Assembly (NCBI RefSeq): GCF_900099925.1
Contig: NZ_FNDE01000040.1
Location: 1 to 34,134 of the forward strand
DNA length: 34,134 nt
Source: Aneurinibacillus thermoaerophilus
Lineage (GTDB): Bacteria; Bacillota; Bacilli; Aneurinibacillales; Aneurinibacillaceae
Direction: 5' to 3'
The notes under the pieces were generated by a model that was not told the origin of the DNA, made no database searches, and saw only the letters and a program-made list of their open reading frames with translations. Made by a program: the position numbers and the translations under genes. Below are positions 15,292 through 23,460 of the stretch, piece by piece. Numbering within the stretch: the first letter of the stretch is position 1; each line of letters opens with the position of its first letter.

Positions 15292-16233
15292 CTAGCTAAT
15301 CGAGACTGTCGTCGTGGAGGGATTGCTTGCTTCGTCCAGTTCGCGCATGCGCATAAATGAGGCAATGGCTACTTCTACCTGTTTATCATCCGGTTCGCGT
15401 GTTGTTAGCTTCTGGAGCCATAACCCTGGATAGCCGAGCATGTGTAAAACGGGAATGTCGCGCAACTTGTTGGTGACTTGGAGTGTTTCGTAGGAAACGC
15501 CAATGACAACAGGCAGGAGAAGAATGCGCTGGTAGATTCTTTCCCAGAGAGAATCATAGTGAAAAAACGAATAAATGACCACGCCGACAAGAATCGTAAA
15601 CATAATAAAACTGCTGCCACACCGATAGTGTAGCGTGGAAAATTGTTGAACGTTCTTTACTGTTAAGTCTACCCCAGCTTCGTATGCATTAATCACTTTA
15701 TGTTCTGCACCATGATACTGAAAAAGTCTTTTAATCATGGGGGTTCTTGCGATCACAAGAATATATGTGAGAAGAAGGACGATCTTAATGGTGCCTTCGA
15801 TTATGTTCTGCAAAACATTGTTCGTTATTTTTTGGAACAGTACGTCGGCGAGAATAGCCGGAACAATGGTGAAGATAAGTTTTCCGAATAAGAAGGAAAG
15901 TACACCGATGACGGCCACGCCAAGGATCATCGCCAATTTTGAGGAAGCCGATTCGCTTTTCTCCTCTTCGCCCGGCACCATGTCATAGCGTTCAGTAGAG
16001 AAGTTCAGGTGTTTAGAACCGTTGGCACTGGCCAAAATAAGGGCGACAATCCCTCGGATAAATGGAACTTTCTGCAGCTTCTTGACCCAAGGCTTCTCAT
16101 GCTTCAATTCCTCATAATATTCAATTGTGTTGTCTTTACGGCGAATCGCGGTTACAGTATAGCGTCTTCCGCTGAACATCACACCTTCTACGACGGCTTG
16201 CCCGCCGTATGCTGGTACTGTTTGTTTTGACAA
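15292..16233 (-). CDS. yqhQ: DUF1385 membrane protein (YqhQ-like)
   Basis: The 313-residue protein opens with the family signature PAYGGQAVVEGVMFSGRRYT and contains the conserved YHGAEHKVINAYE (with HGAEHK) and RCGSSFIM segments of DUF1385. Four or five membrane helices follow from about residue 90. The family is conserved in Firmicutes and its activity is unknown; the His/Glu motif suggests a metal site. I set the start at TTG 16233 because AAGGAAGGTG lies just upstream and the signature then begins near residue 6; the longer ATG-initiated reading would add about 40 residues with no ribosome binding site. It lies 43 bp upstream of yqhP in the same direction. Confidence 0.9.
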   Translation of the reverse strand: MSKQTVPAYGGQAVVEGVMFSGRRYTVTAIRRKDNTIEYYEELKHEKPWVKKLQKVPFIRGIVALILASANGSKHLNFSTERYDMVPGEEEKSESASSKLAMILGVAVIGVLSFLFGKLIFTIVPAILADVLFQKITNNVLQNIIEGTIKIVLLLTYILVIARTPMIKRLFQYHGAEHKVINAYEAGVDLTVKNVQQFSTLHYRCGSSFIMFTILVGVVIYSFFHYDSLWERIYQRILLLPVVIGVSYETLQVTNKLRDIPVLHMLGYPGLWLQKLTTREPDDKQVEVAIASFMRMRELDEASNPSTTTVSIS

Positions 16234-16327
16234 ATTAAACACCTTCCTTATCCTATATTTTACCGGATTTATTTGGTGGTTTCTAGCGGAAAAAACGGGG
16301 GAATGCTTCCGGAACGCATGGAAAGTA

Positions 16328-16357
16328 TTGAAATATGTGATAAGGCATAGGTACAAT
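16328..16357 (+). promoter_or_regulatory. Probable promoter of the cytochrome c gene
   Basis: TTGAAA (16328-16333) and TACAAT (16352-16357) are 18 nt apart. The ribosome binding site GGGGAGGTGA follows within 10 bp, so the untranslated leader would be short. Confidence 0.6.
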
Positions 16358-16380
16358 GAATGAGGGGAGGTGAATTAAAT

Positions 16381-16737
16381 ATGAAAAAATTTACAACTTT
16401 CAGTTTGCTGATGGCATTGGCGGTAAGTTTGTCCGCTTGTGGAGGCGGGGATAAAGCGACAGAAGCCCCAGCTGATCAGAAACAAAGTCAATCCACCGCA
16501 ACAAGCGGCGGAGGAGCGGACGTGCAAAAAATTATTCAGCAGAAAAACTGTACTTCATGTCATGGCCAAAACTTACAAGGAGCTTCAGGTCCTGCCCTTA
16601 ACAATGTAGGAAGCAGACTGTCCAAGGATGAAATTAAGCAAATCATCAAAGAGGGACGTGGTGGAATGCCACCCGGTTTGATTAAGGACGAACAGGAGCT
16701 GGAAGCGGTAGCTACCTATTTATCCGAACAGAAATAG
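16381..16737 (+). CDS. Lipoprotein c-type cytochrome (c-551/cccB type)
   Basis: The 118-residue precursor has a lipoprotein signal peptide with lipobox LSAC (Cys20), a Gly/Ser/Thr/Gln-rich tether (21-46) and one compact haem domain. The haem attachment site is CTSCH (57-61) and the distal ligand is Met96 in GRGGMPPG. It should be lipid-anchored on the outer face of the cytoplasmic membrane and carry single electrons to an oxidase, like the small membrane cytochromes of Bacillus. ATG 16381 follows AGGGGAGGTGAATTAAAT. In B. subtilis this position is held by yqhR instead. A terminator follows. Confidence 0.93.
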   Translation: MKKFTTFSLLMALAVSLSACGGGDKATEAPADQKQSQSTATSGGGADVQKIIQQKNCTSCHGQNLQGASGPALNNVGSRLSKDEIKQIIKEGRGGMPPGLIKDEQELEAVATYLSEQK

Positions 16738-16764
16738 AAGAAAGCAATGTATTAACTCATTGTG

Positions 16765-16799
16765 GCATCTCCCGCTGCATGAAAAGGGAGGTGCTTTTG
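16765..16799 (+). terminator. Intrinsic terminator after the cytochrome c gene
   Basis: GCATCTCCC (16765-16773) and GGGAGGTGC (16786-16794) pair with one G-U and run into TTTTGTT, 28 bp after the stop. Confidence 0.85.
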
Positions 16800-16821
16800 T
16801 TATTCAGAAAATAATGATGTG

Positions 16822-16830
16822 TGTTACAAT
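16822..16830 (+). promoter_or_regulatory. Extended -10 promoter of aroQ
   Basis: TGTTACAAT is an extended -10 box (TGn plus TACAAT) 48 bp before aroQ. No good -35 hexamer is seen at the matching distance. Confidence 0.5.
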
Positions 16831-16878
16831 AAGCAAAACAATGAATGTCAAGGATAGTAGAGGAAAGCAGGTGAAGAT

Positions 16879-17328
16879 ATGGCGGCGATTCTTGTCATCA
16901 ACGGGCCTAATCTAAATATGCTTGGGCGGCGCGAACCGGGCATTTACGGATACGAAACATTGGAAGACGTGGAAGCACGCATCAAGCGGCGCGCCCACGA
17001 GCTTGGTGTCACGATTGAATGCTTTCAATCGAACCATGAGGGAGCGATTATCGACCGGATTCACCAGGCGCACGAATTGTGTGACGGTATCATTATAAAT
17101 CCAGGGGCTTTTACTCATTATAGTTATGCGATTCGGGATGCGCTTGCAAGTGTGAATATCCCTTTTGTTGAGATTCATATTTCGAATATTCACGCGCGCG
17201 AAGCGTTTCGTAAAGAATCGGTAATCGCGCCTATTGCCGTCGGGCAAATTAGCGGTCTTGGCACGTATGGATATGAGCTGGCACTTGAAGGCTTGGTACA
17301 CCATCTAAACCATCTAAACCGGAGATGA
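16879..17328 (+). CDS. aroQ: 3-dehydroquinate dehydratase, type II
   Basis: AroQ dehydrates 3-dehydroquinate to 3-dehydroshikimate in aromatic amino acid synthesis. The 149-residue protein has the type II signature [18 protein letters not shown] near the start (with the catalytic Tyr at the end of it), [16 protein letters not shown] and [14 protein letters not shown] with the catalytic His. Type II enzymes form dodecamers. AGCAGGTGAAGAT precedes the ATG. Its stop is 5 bp before the likely start of the peptidase gene, the same pair as yqhS-yqhT in B. subtilis. Confidence 0.96.
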   Translation: MAAILVINGPNLNMLGRREPGIYGYETLEDVEARIKRRAHELGVTIECFQSNHEGAIIDRIHQAHELCDGIIINPGAFTHYSYAIRDALASVNIPFVEIHISNIHAREAFRKESVIAPIAVGQISGLGTYGYELALEGLVHHLNHLNRR

Positions 17329-17333
17329 TAAAA

Positions 17334-18404
17334 ATGGAAACAAGGTTACAAATGATTCGTTCCGGCATGCAGGAGCAGGAGCTGGATGGAATGTTGATCA
17401 CAAACGGATACAACCGTCGGTATGTGTCCGGCTTTACCGGCTCTTCCGGCTGCTGTCTTCTGACAATGGAAGCTGCCGATTTAATTACTGACTTTCGTTA
17501 TGTGGAACAGGCGACGAAACAGGCCCCTTTCTTTGAAATTGTGCGCCATCAAGCGGATATGTTGGATATGGCAGTCAATCGGGCGAAGCATCACGGCGTA
17601 AGAAGGCTTGGCTTCGAGAAACATCATCTCACATATGCTCTTTTTCAGCGCTTGGAAGAGTGGGCCGGGGATATTGAACTGGTGCCTGTCGCCGGGATTG
17701 TAGAAGAAGCGAGACTCATGAAAACGCCGGAAGAAGTGCAGATTATTAAAGAAGCAGCAGAAATTGCCGATAAAGCGTTTTCGCATATTCTCACATATAT
17801 AAGGCCCGGTATGAAGGAACTTGAGGTAGCAAATGAGCTGGAATTTTATATGCGTTCCCTCGGCGCTTCCGGTTCATCATTTGACATTATTGTTGCCTCC
17901 GGCATCCGCTCTGCGTTGCCGCACGGAGTCGCTTCTGATAAAGTGATCGAGGACGGTGACATGGTAACGCTTGACTTCGGGGCGTACTACAAAGGATACT
18001 GTTCCGATATTACCCGCACCATTGCCGTGGGGGAGCCGGGAAAGAAAATGCGGGAAATTTATGACATTGTTTTGCGCGCCCAACTGAACGGCGTACAGAA
18101 TATTAGGCCTGGCATGACCGGCAAGGAAGCGGATGCGCTGACGCGTGATATTATCGCCGCGGCGGGATATGGCTCGATGTTTGGTCACAGTACCGGTCAC
18201 GGTCTTGGTTTGGAAGTGCACGAAGGACCGACTCTTTCGGCGCGCGGAGATCGGCCGCTTGCACCCGGGATGGTTGTAACGATCGAACCAGGCATTTATT
18301 TAGAGGGCATGGGTGGTGTCCGTATCGAAGATGATGTGCTCATTACCGGGGACGGCTGCGAGATTCTTACAAAATCTCCGAAGGAACTGCTTGTTATCCA
18401 GTAG
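17334..18404 (+). CDS. M24-family Xaa-Pro aminopeptidase (YqhT-like)
   Basis: The 356-residue protein has an N-terminal creatinase-like domain (about 1-125) and a pita-bread catalytic domain. The metal ligands are visible in VTLDFGAYYKGYCSDITRT (two Asp), HSTGHGLGLEVHE (His), VTIEPGIYL (Glu) and GGVRIEDD (Glu). It should release N-terminal residues from peptides with proline in second position, possibly including polyproline-containing peptides, using Mn2+ or Co2+. I chose ATG 17334 because GGAG lies 9 nt upstream; ATG 17325 overlaps the aroQ stop and has no spacing to that site. efp follows 64 bp downstream. Confidence 0.93.
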   Translation: METRLQMIRSGMQEQELDGMLITNGYNRRYVSGFTGSSGCCLLTMEAADLITDFRYVEQATKQAPFFEIVRHQADMLDMAVNRAKHHGVRRLGFEKHHLTYALFQRLEEWAGDIELVPVAGIVEEARLMKTPEEVQIIKEAAEIADKAFSHILTYIRPGMKELEVANELEFYMRSLGASGSSFDIIVASGIRSALPHGVASDKVIEDGDMVTLDFGAYYKGYCSDITRTIAVGEPGKKMREIYDIVLRAQLNGVQNIRPGMTGKEADALTRDIIAAAGYGSMFGHSTGHGLGLEVHEGPTLSARGDRPLAPGMVVTIEPGIYLEGMGGVRIEDDVLITGDGCEILTKSPKELLVIQ

Positions 18405-18412
18405 GGGGATTG

Positions 18413-18421
18413 TGTTATAAT
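18413..18421 (+). promoter_or_regulatory. Extended -10 promoter of efp
   Basis: TGTTATAAT is a perfect extended -10 (TGn-TATAAT), 48 bp upstream of the efp start. The -35 candidate TTGTTA (18391-18396) is at a long 19-nt spacing. Confidence 0.6.
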
Positions 18422-18468
18422 TTGAAAGTTAGGAAACAAGAAATAACTGGCTTGTAGGAGGTTTATGC

Positions 18469-19026
18469 ATGATTTCAGTAAACGACTTGCGCCCGGGCAT
18501 CACCATCGAGCATGACGGAGCGATTTATTCTGTTATTGAATTCCAACACGTAAAACCTGGTAAAGGGGCTGCGTTCGTCCGCACGAAGCTGCGCAACCTG
18601 CGCAATGGTTCCATTAAGGAAATGACGTTTCGCGCTGGCGAAAAAGTAGCGAAGGCGAGAATCGAAACGAAAGAAATGCAATATCTGTACGCTTCCGGCG
18701 ATGAGCACGTATTTATGGATATGCAAACATATGATCAAATCAGTCTGCCAACGAGCCAAATCGAGCATGAGCTGAAGTTTTTGCTGGAAAACATGATCGT
18801 GAATATCGTCATGTTCGAAGGTGAAATCCTCGGTGTGCAAGTGCCGAATACGGTGGAACTGGAAGTTGTGGACACGGAACCGGGCATTAAAGGCGATACA
18901 GCGTCAGGGGGTACGAAACCGGCTACCATGCAAACCGGTCTTGTGGTACAAGTTCCGTTCTTCGTAAACGTAGGAGACAAACTGGTTATCGATACCCGCA
19001 CAGGAGAATACGTATCCCGCGCGTAA
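18469..19026 (+). CDS. efp: Translation elongation factor P
   Basis: EF-P relieves ribosomes stalled at polyproline stretches. The 185-residue protein is full length with the KOW-like domain I and two OB domains; the end motif [17 protein letters not shown] is typical. The tip loop is [12 protein letters not shown], with Lys32 as the modified residue; Bacillus EF-P carries a 5-aminopentanol group there. AGGAGGTTTATGC provides a strong ribosome binding site. Upstream yqhT and downstream spoIIIA give the usual context, except that a minus-strand pair of genes is inserted before spoIIIA. Confidence 0.97.
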   Translation: MISVNDLRPGITIEHDGAIYSVIEFQHVKPGKGAAFVRTKLRNLRNGSIKEMTFRAGEKVAKARIETKEMQYLYASGDEHVFMDMQTYDQISLPTSQIEHELKFLLENMIVNIVMFEGEILGVQVPNTVELEVVDTEPGIKGDTASGGTKPATMQTGLVVQVPFFVNVGDKLVIDTRTGEYVSRA

Positions 19027-19040
19027 GCGGAAACATAGAG

Positions 19041-19070
19041 AAAGCCCACTGTTTATAACGGTGGGCTTTT
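19041..19070. terminator. Terminator after efp, possibly bidirectional
   Basis: AAAGCCCAC and GTGGGCTTTT form a stem of about 9 bp around an 11-nt loop with a T tract on the plus strand and an A tract on the other. It lies 14 bp past efp and 40 bp past the converging MFS gene. Confidence 0.85.
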
Positions 19071-19109
19071 GCTTTTGGGCAGCATTCTATTGTACTGGTG
19101 CTCTTTCTT

Positions 19110-20408
19110 TTATGCTGGATCTTCTGAAGCCTGTGGCAAAGTATGCAAAATCAGACGGGAGTGGCCTCGCTTGCTTTGGATTTTTCTCGGGCGGCGGAGC
19201 AGTCTTGCTGCGAACAGCGCAAGCAAAAAACAGGCCCCTCCCGTTCCCCAGAACAGTAAAAGCGGGTGGCTAGGTAAAGCGCCGAATGCCGCGGGACCTG
19301 CCGCGATTCCAAGAAAGCGTACGCTGCTGTAGAGCGAAGTAACAATACCCCGCTCCGCCTTGCCGACGGCGGAGGTAATAAGGATATTGAGCGAAGGTAA
19401 AACCAATCCGCTGCCGATGCCGGAAACAAACAGCAAAGCGATTACGACAAATGGCTGCCCGATAAACGGGAGCAGGAGGCAGACGCTTCCTAAAAGACAG
19501 GTACCTAAAATAAGGAACATTTTAATGGTGGATGGATGGCGTTCGATCGCGTTTCCGGCCCAGGCGGAAACGAGAGTCAGCGAAAGAAGCGGAAGCGCAA
19601 GATACAGGCCGCGCACGATGCCGGAGAAAGTTGTGCGTGTATCAAGCATTTCTGCGAGAAAGAATAGAGCTCCGAACAGAAAAAACATGTGGCCAGCCCC
19701 AAGCAAAAAACTCAGAGTAAGCCAGCGGCCCTGTTTTTGAAAAATGCGCAGTATGTCTTGTTTATATTGTGCAGGCGAAGGCTGGGCCTCCGGTTTTTTT
19801 TCATCGACCCAGCGCGCGATCGCCCAGAGCACAGGTGCAATCATGAATGGAAATGCGAAGAAAATCATATACCAGGCGATAAGTGCCAGAAGCGAACCGA
19901 GAATTGGACTTAGTACTTTTCCGAGCCCATTCGCTGATTCGATAATGCCGAACGCTCGGCCGCGATGTTCGGGCGGATACAAATCGCCGATAAGCGCCAT
20001 GGCAATGGGGGCCGTTCCCGCTGCGCCAATTCCTTGGATGATACGCCCGGCTATAATCCAGGGATATGGCTCGGCAAAAAATAGCGCCGAACCTCCGGCA
20101 ATAAGGCCGCCCGTGCCATAAAGCGCCAGTGCCGTAAGAATAATTTTTTTTCTTCCTATCCGATCGGATAAAAGGCCTGCCAGTGGAATGATCATGCCGG
20201 CTGGCACAGAAAACAGCGTGATTAACAAGCCGCTTTCCAGAGCGCTTAAGTCATACTCGTTTGCTATGGCGGGCAATACGGGAATGAGCATAGAATTACC
20301 GAGTACCATAATAAGCGGTACAAGGCTTAAAGCGAACAGCACCCTACCGGGCGGTGCGGTATTCCGCGTATTTTGAGCTGGCAATTCTACTCCACGGTTT
20401 TTCCGCAT
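19110..20408 (-). CDS. MFS transporter, drug/proton-antiporter type
   Basis: The 432-residue protein has about 12 membrane helices and the MFS loop 2-3 motif GLLSDRIGRKK. The motif C region of helix 5 (GLGKVLSPILGSLLA) marks the drug:H+ antiporter type. A multidrug or metabolite export role is likely; the substrate is unknown. I set the start at ATG 20408 (MRKNRG) because GGAGAGGGAATGC precedes it; the longer reading lacks such a site and reads through the hydrolase gene. The start overlaps the hydrolase 3' end by 22 bp, so the two form an operon. The pair is absent at this place in B. subtilis. Confidence 0.88.
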   Translation of the reverse strand: MRKNRGVELPAQNTRNTAPPGRVLFALSLVPLIMVLGNSMLIPVLPAIANEYDLSALESGLLITLFSVPAGMIIPLAGLLSDRIGRKKIILTALALYGTGGLIAGGSALFFAEPYPWIIAGRIIQGIGAAGTAPIAMALIGDLYPPEHRGRAFGIIESANGLGKVLSPILGSLLALIAWYMIFFAFPFMIAPVLWAIARWVDEKKPEAQPSPAQYKQDILRIFQKQGRWLTLSFLLGAGHMFFLFGALFFLAEMLDTRTTFSGIVRGLYLALPLLSLTLVSAWAGNAIERHPSTIKMFLILGTCLLGSVCLLLPFIGQPFVVIALLFVSGIGSGLVLPSLNILITSAVGKAERGIVTSLYSSVRFLGIAAGPAAFGALPSHPLLLFWGTGGACFLLALFAARLLRRPRKIQSKRGHSRLILHTLPQASEDPA

Positions 20409-21190
20409 TGCATTCCCTCTCCAGTCAGAAAATCTTCCACAAGCATGTTGAATACTTGACACGCTTTTGTCGGGCAAGCGTGCGATGTCTTGGGGATAAG
20501 GCAGACCTCGGCTTGGGGTAATGAAGTAAGCATCATATGCCGATATTTCCTCATGTACCATTCATTCCCCCCGTAAATCAATAATGTCGGAATGTTTACC
20601 TTTGGCAGAAACGAAGTCAGATTACATGTAACGAGCGCGCGTAAAAGCACAAGCATTTCCGAACGACGCGCTTTTAATGCTTCATTCATGAATAGATCAA
20701 CTTGTCGGCTGGTTGCTCCGTTAGCCTGAGCCACTTTGCGCGCTTCGTATCGAGAAGCGTGAAGCAGTGTAAGTAAGTAGGAGGCTCCAACTTTCGTATA
20801 CATATAGGCATCGCTTAAGCATGGAAAGGCTCCGGTTAGGACAGCACGTTCGCACATATGGCTAAAATCGCGCAAAAAGTGAAGCAGCACCAGGGTTCCA
20901 GTTGAATATGCGACGAAATGGGCTTTTTGGATGCCTAAATGTTCGAGCATCAGCTGCAAATCACGGCTTAACACCTCAAGATACGTTTCTGGCGCTTGCC
21001 TGTGCGAAATCCCGCTGCGTCCATGACCGCGCATATCGTATGTGATAACGCGGAACTTTTTGGAGAAATGCTGAATTTGCCCGCGCCAATTCGCGTGGGA
21101 AAGACCCATTCCGTGGAGGAAGACCACGGGAAATCCCCTTCCTTCTTCTTCGTAATAGAGCGGTACGTTTTGGATATTGAGATGAGGCAT
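20387..21190 (-). CDS. Alpha/beta-fold hydrolase
   Basis: The 267-residue protein has the alpha/beta-hydrolase order: oxyanion HGMGLSHANW near residue 26, the strand-turn GHGRSG, a nucleophile elbow AYSTGT (Ser in A-x-S-x-G, not the usual G-x-S-x-G), an acid in GGNEWY and the catalytic His in TSHACPT. The substrate cannot be predicted. The start ATG 21190 has AAGGGAGGTGTTTACAC upstream; a longer reading would start before that site. The gene overlaps the MFS gene downstream, which suggests that hydrolase and transporter act on related compounds. Confidence 0.88.
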   Translation of the reverse strand: MPHLNIQNVPLYYEEEGRGFPVVFLHGMGLSHANWRGQIQHFSKKFRVITYDMRGHGRSGISHRQAPETYLEVLSRDLQLMLEHLGIQKAHFVAYSTGTLVLLHFLRDFSHMCERAVLTGAFPCLSDAYMYTKVGASYLLTLLHASRYEARKVAQANGATSRQVDLFMNEALKARRSEMLVLLRALVTCNLTSFLPKVNIPTLLIYGGNEWYMRKYRHMMLTSLPQAEVCLIPKTSHACPTKACQVFNMLVEDFLTGEGMQCGKTVE

Positions 21191-21292
21191 GTGTAAACAC
21201 CTCCCTTTTCTGCAAGCATGCATAGTGTGCCCGAAACAGGGCGCAGGTACTCTTATTTGTCCTTCATTTCATTTCCAACTCTAATCTTCTTA

Positions 21293-21323
21293 GGCATAAA
21301 GTGTCCAGGCTTCCCATATGAAT
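21293..21323 (+). promoter_or_regulatory. Probable sigma-E promoter of the spoIIIA operon
   Basis: GGCATAAA (21293-21300), a 14-nt spacer and CATATGAAT (21315-21323) fit the sigma-E pattern (ATA in the -35 box, CATA at the start of the -10 box, 13-15 nt apart). It lies 37 bp before spoIIIAA, and spoIIIA is known to be transcribed by sigma-E in B. subtilis. Confidence 0.6.
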
Positions 21324-21359
21324 GTGATAAGTAGATAGGACAAAGGGGAGAGTCAGGTG

Positions 21360-22301
21360 ATGGAAGAGGTTCTTCGCATGTTGCCCGACAGCTTGCGTGT
21401 AAAGCTTAAGAATCTTTCGTGGAAGGATATAGAACAAATGGAAGAGATTCGGCTGCGCGTAGGCCGCCCCATTGAATATGTGGGGGGAGGTGCCTCCTGG
21501 TTTATAAGCGGGCAGGGAGGAGGCACAAGACGGGCCGAGGAAGCGCTAACGTTTACGAAAGAAGAGGGTATGCAACTGTTAAGCAGATTGAGTCATCATT
21601 CAGTTTACATGATGGAGGAAGAAATGCGGCGCGGCTATATCACCGTCCAGGGTGGACACAGGGTAGGGCTATCTGGAAAAGTGGTGCTGGAAAACGGGAG
21701 AGTGAAACTTATTCGGGACGTTACCAGCTTTAACATCCGGTTTGCCCGTGAAAAAAGAGGGGTGGCGGATGGTGTGCTGCCGCTTCTGGTAGAAGGGGGA
21801 CAGTTAAAAAACACGCTCGTTATTTCCCCGCCCCAGTGCGGCAAGACAACCTTACTTCGCGATTTGGCCCGACAGATAAGCTATGGCTCAAAAGAAATGG
21901 CTGGAAAAAAGGTGTCCATTGTGGACGAACGTTCCGAAATTGCCGGGTGTGTGGCTGGTGTACCACAAAAAGACGTCGGCCCGCGCACGGATGTACTGGA
22001 TGCTTGTCCGAAGGCGGAAGGCATGATGATGATGATTCGTTCGATGTCGCCTGAAGTGTTGATTACAGACGAAATCGGGCGTCCAGAAGATGGATACGCG
22101 CTTGAGGAGGCGATACATGCCGGGATTACGGTCATCGCCAGCGTGCATGGTCGCGATTTAAAAGATATTATGCGGCGTCCTACGCTTTCTCGGATTTTGC
22201 AAGCGGGCGTCTTTCAGCGTTATCTTGTGCTTTCCCGACGTCCGAAAGTGGGAACGGTAGCAGGTGTGTATAATGAGCATTTCACCGAGTGCCGGAGGTG
22301 A
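21360..22301 (+). CDS. spoIIIAA: Stage III sporulation protein AA (ATPase)
   Basis: SpoIIIAA is the cytoplasmic ATPase of the mother-cell-to-forespore feeding channel and resembles type II/IV secretion ATPases. The 313-residue protein has Walker A PPQCGKTT (157-164), a Walker B ending VLITDEIG and the arginine-rich ISPPQ-to-SIVDERSEIAG region. Start is ATG 21360, 9 nt after GGGGAG; GTG 21357 directly before it is equally usable. Its stop lies 5 bp before spoIIIAB. It is the first of eight genes in the standard order, transcribed in the mother cell. Confidence 0.96.
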   Translation: MEEVLRMLPDSLRVKLKNLSWKDIEQMEEIRLRVGRPIEYVGGGASWFISGQGGGTRRAEEALTFTKEEGMQLLSRLSHHSVYMMEEEMRRGYITVQGGHRVGLSGKVVLENGRVKLIRDVTSFNIRFAREKRGVADGVLPLLVEGGQLKNTLVISPPQCGKTTLLRDLARQISYGSKEMAGKKVSIVDERSEIAGCVAGVPQKDVGPRTDVLDACPKAEGMMMMIRSMSPEVLITDEIGRPEDGYALEEAIHAGITVIASVHGRDLKDIMRRPTLSRILQAGVFQRYLVLSRRPKVGTVAGVYNEHFTECRR

Positions 22302-22306
22302 GAAAA

Positions 22307-22825
22307 ATGCTTAAACTGATTGGCGCTTCGCTTGTTATTTTCGCCGGGACGTTTATTGGTATGCAACTGGGGAGCTATTTGGCCCACCGCCCGTTGCAAA
22401 TTCGCCAGCTGCGTGCCGGACTAACATTGTTGGAGACCGAGATCGTGTACGGCTCTCGTCCGTTGCTGGAGGCGCTTGCTTCCATTTCGCGCCGCTTGAC
22501 GGGAGATGTCGCCCGCTTGTTCGCGCGCGCGGCGGAATTGAGTGCGGAAGAGCCGGATTTAGCGGCGAGTGAGTGCTGGCACCAAGCCGTGCAGTATGTA
22601 TGGAGAGATACAGCCATGAAGGAACCGGAGAAAGAGATTTTGTTGCAGCTTGGCTCCGTTCTTGGTCAGAGCGATCGTGAGGATCAGCAGAAACATCTTA
22701 AACTTGCGCTCGCCAATCTGGAACATGAAGAAATGAACGCCCGGGATAATCAGAGGCGCTACGAAAAAATGTGCCGGAGCTTGGGGGTGTTGAGTGGGAT
22801 TTTGATCGTCATTTTACTCTATTGA
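22307..22825 (+). CDS. spoIIIAB: Stage III sporulation protein AB
   Basis: The 172-residue membrane protein has a hydrophobic N-terminal helix (about 4-22), a mostly helical middle starting RPLQIRQLRAGLTLLETEI, and a C-terminal helix (about 155-172). It resembles the GspF-type platform protein of type II secretion and is thought to anchor SpoIIIAA to the membrane. ATG 22307 is preceded by GGAGGTGA, which overlaps the spoIIIAA stop, so translation is coupled. Confidence 0.95.
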   Translation: MLKLIGASLVIFAGTFIGMQLGSYLAHRPLQIRQLRAGLTLLETEIVYGSRPLLEALASISRRLTGDVARLFARAAELSAEEPDLAASECWHQAVQYVWRDTAMKEPEKEILLQLGSVLGQSDREDQQKHLKLALANLEHEEMNARDNQRRYEKMCRSLGVLSGILIVILLY

Positions 22826-22837
22826 GAGGTGGAGGAC

Positions 22838-23041
22838 ATGGCATATGACGTAAACGCCATTTTTCAGATTGCCGGCATCGGAATTATCATCGCTATGATT
22901 CATACCGTGCTGAAACAGTCAGGCAAGGATGATTGGGCGCAATGGGTCACGCTGATCGGGTTCATTGTCGTATTATTTATGGTAGCTTCATTTATTAACG
23001 ATCTGTTTCAGGAAATTAAACGAGTTTTCTTATTCCAGTAA
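22838..23041 (+). CDS. spoIIIAC: Stage III sporulation protein AC
   Basis: The 67-residue protein has two membrane helices and the conserved VNAIFQIAGIGIIIAMI start and LFMVASFINDLFQEIKRVF end of SpoIIIAC. It is a small membrane component of the spoIIIA channel. ATG 22838 follows GAGAGGTGGAGGAC; an upstream GTG would overlap that site. Confidence 0.95.
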   Translation: MAYDVNAIFQIAGIGIIIAMIHTVLKQSGKDDWAQWVTLIGFIVVLFMVASFINDLFQEIKRVFLFQ

Positions 23042-23053
23042 GGGGACGATCGC

Positions 23054-23443
23054 ATGGATATTATCCAGATTGTCGGGCTGGGAATTGTCGCCACCATTTT
23101 GAGCCTTGTGGTTAAGGAACAGAAGCCGATGTTTTCGTTTATTCTTGCAACATTTACCGGGGTTGTTATTTTTCTGTTTCTTATCGGCAAAATTTCTGAT
23201 GTTATCCGGGTGCTGGAAGGGATCGCGATGCAGGCTCATGTAAACATTGTTTATCTGGATACGATTCTAAAAATTATCGGCATTGCTTATATCGCTGAAT
23301 TCGGAGCGCAGGTTACGAGGGATGCTGGCCAGGGCGCGATCGCATCGAAAATTGAATTGGCCGGCAAAATTCTGATTATGGTGCTGGCGATTCCGATTCT
23401 TTCCGTCATTGTCGAAACGATTGTCCAGCTACTTCCGTCATAA
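23054..23443 (+). CDS. spoIIIAD: Stage III sporulation protein AD
   Basis: The 129-residue protein has four hydrophobic segments and the SpoIIIAD pattern: MDIIQIVGLGIVATIL, VVKEQKP, then IAYIAEFGAQVTRDAG and a final helix. It is related to SpoIIIAC and is a channel membrane component. The site AGGGGACGATCGC precedes the ATG, 12 bp after spoIIIAC. Confidence 0.95.
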   Translation: MDIIQIVGLGIVATILSLVVKEQKPMFSFILATFTGVVIFLFLIGKISDVIRVLEGIAMQAHVNIVYLDTILKIIGIAYIAEFGAQVTRDAGQGAIASKIELAGKILIMVLAIPILSVIVETIVQLLPS

Positions 23444-23460
23444 AAAGGTTGTGAGAAAGA

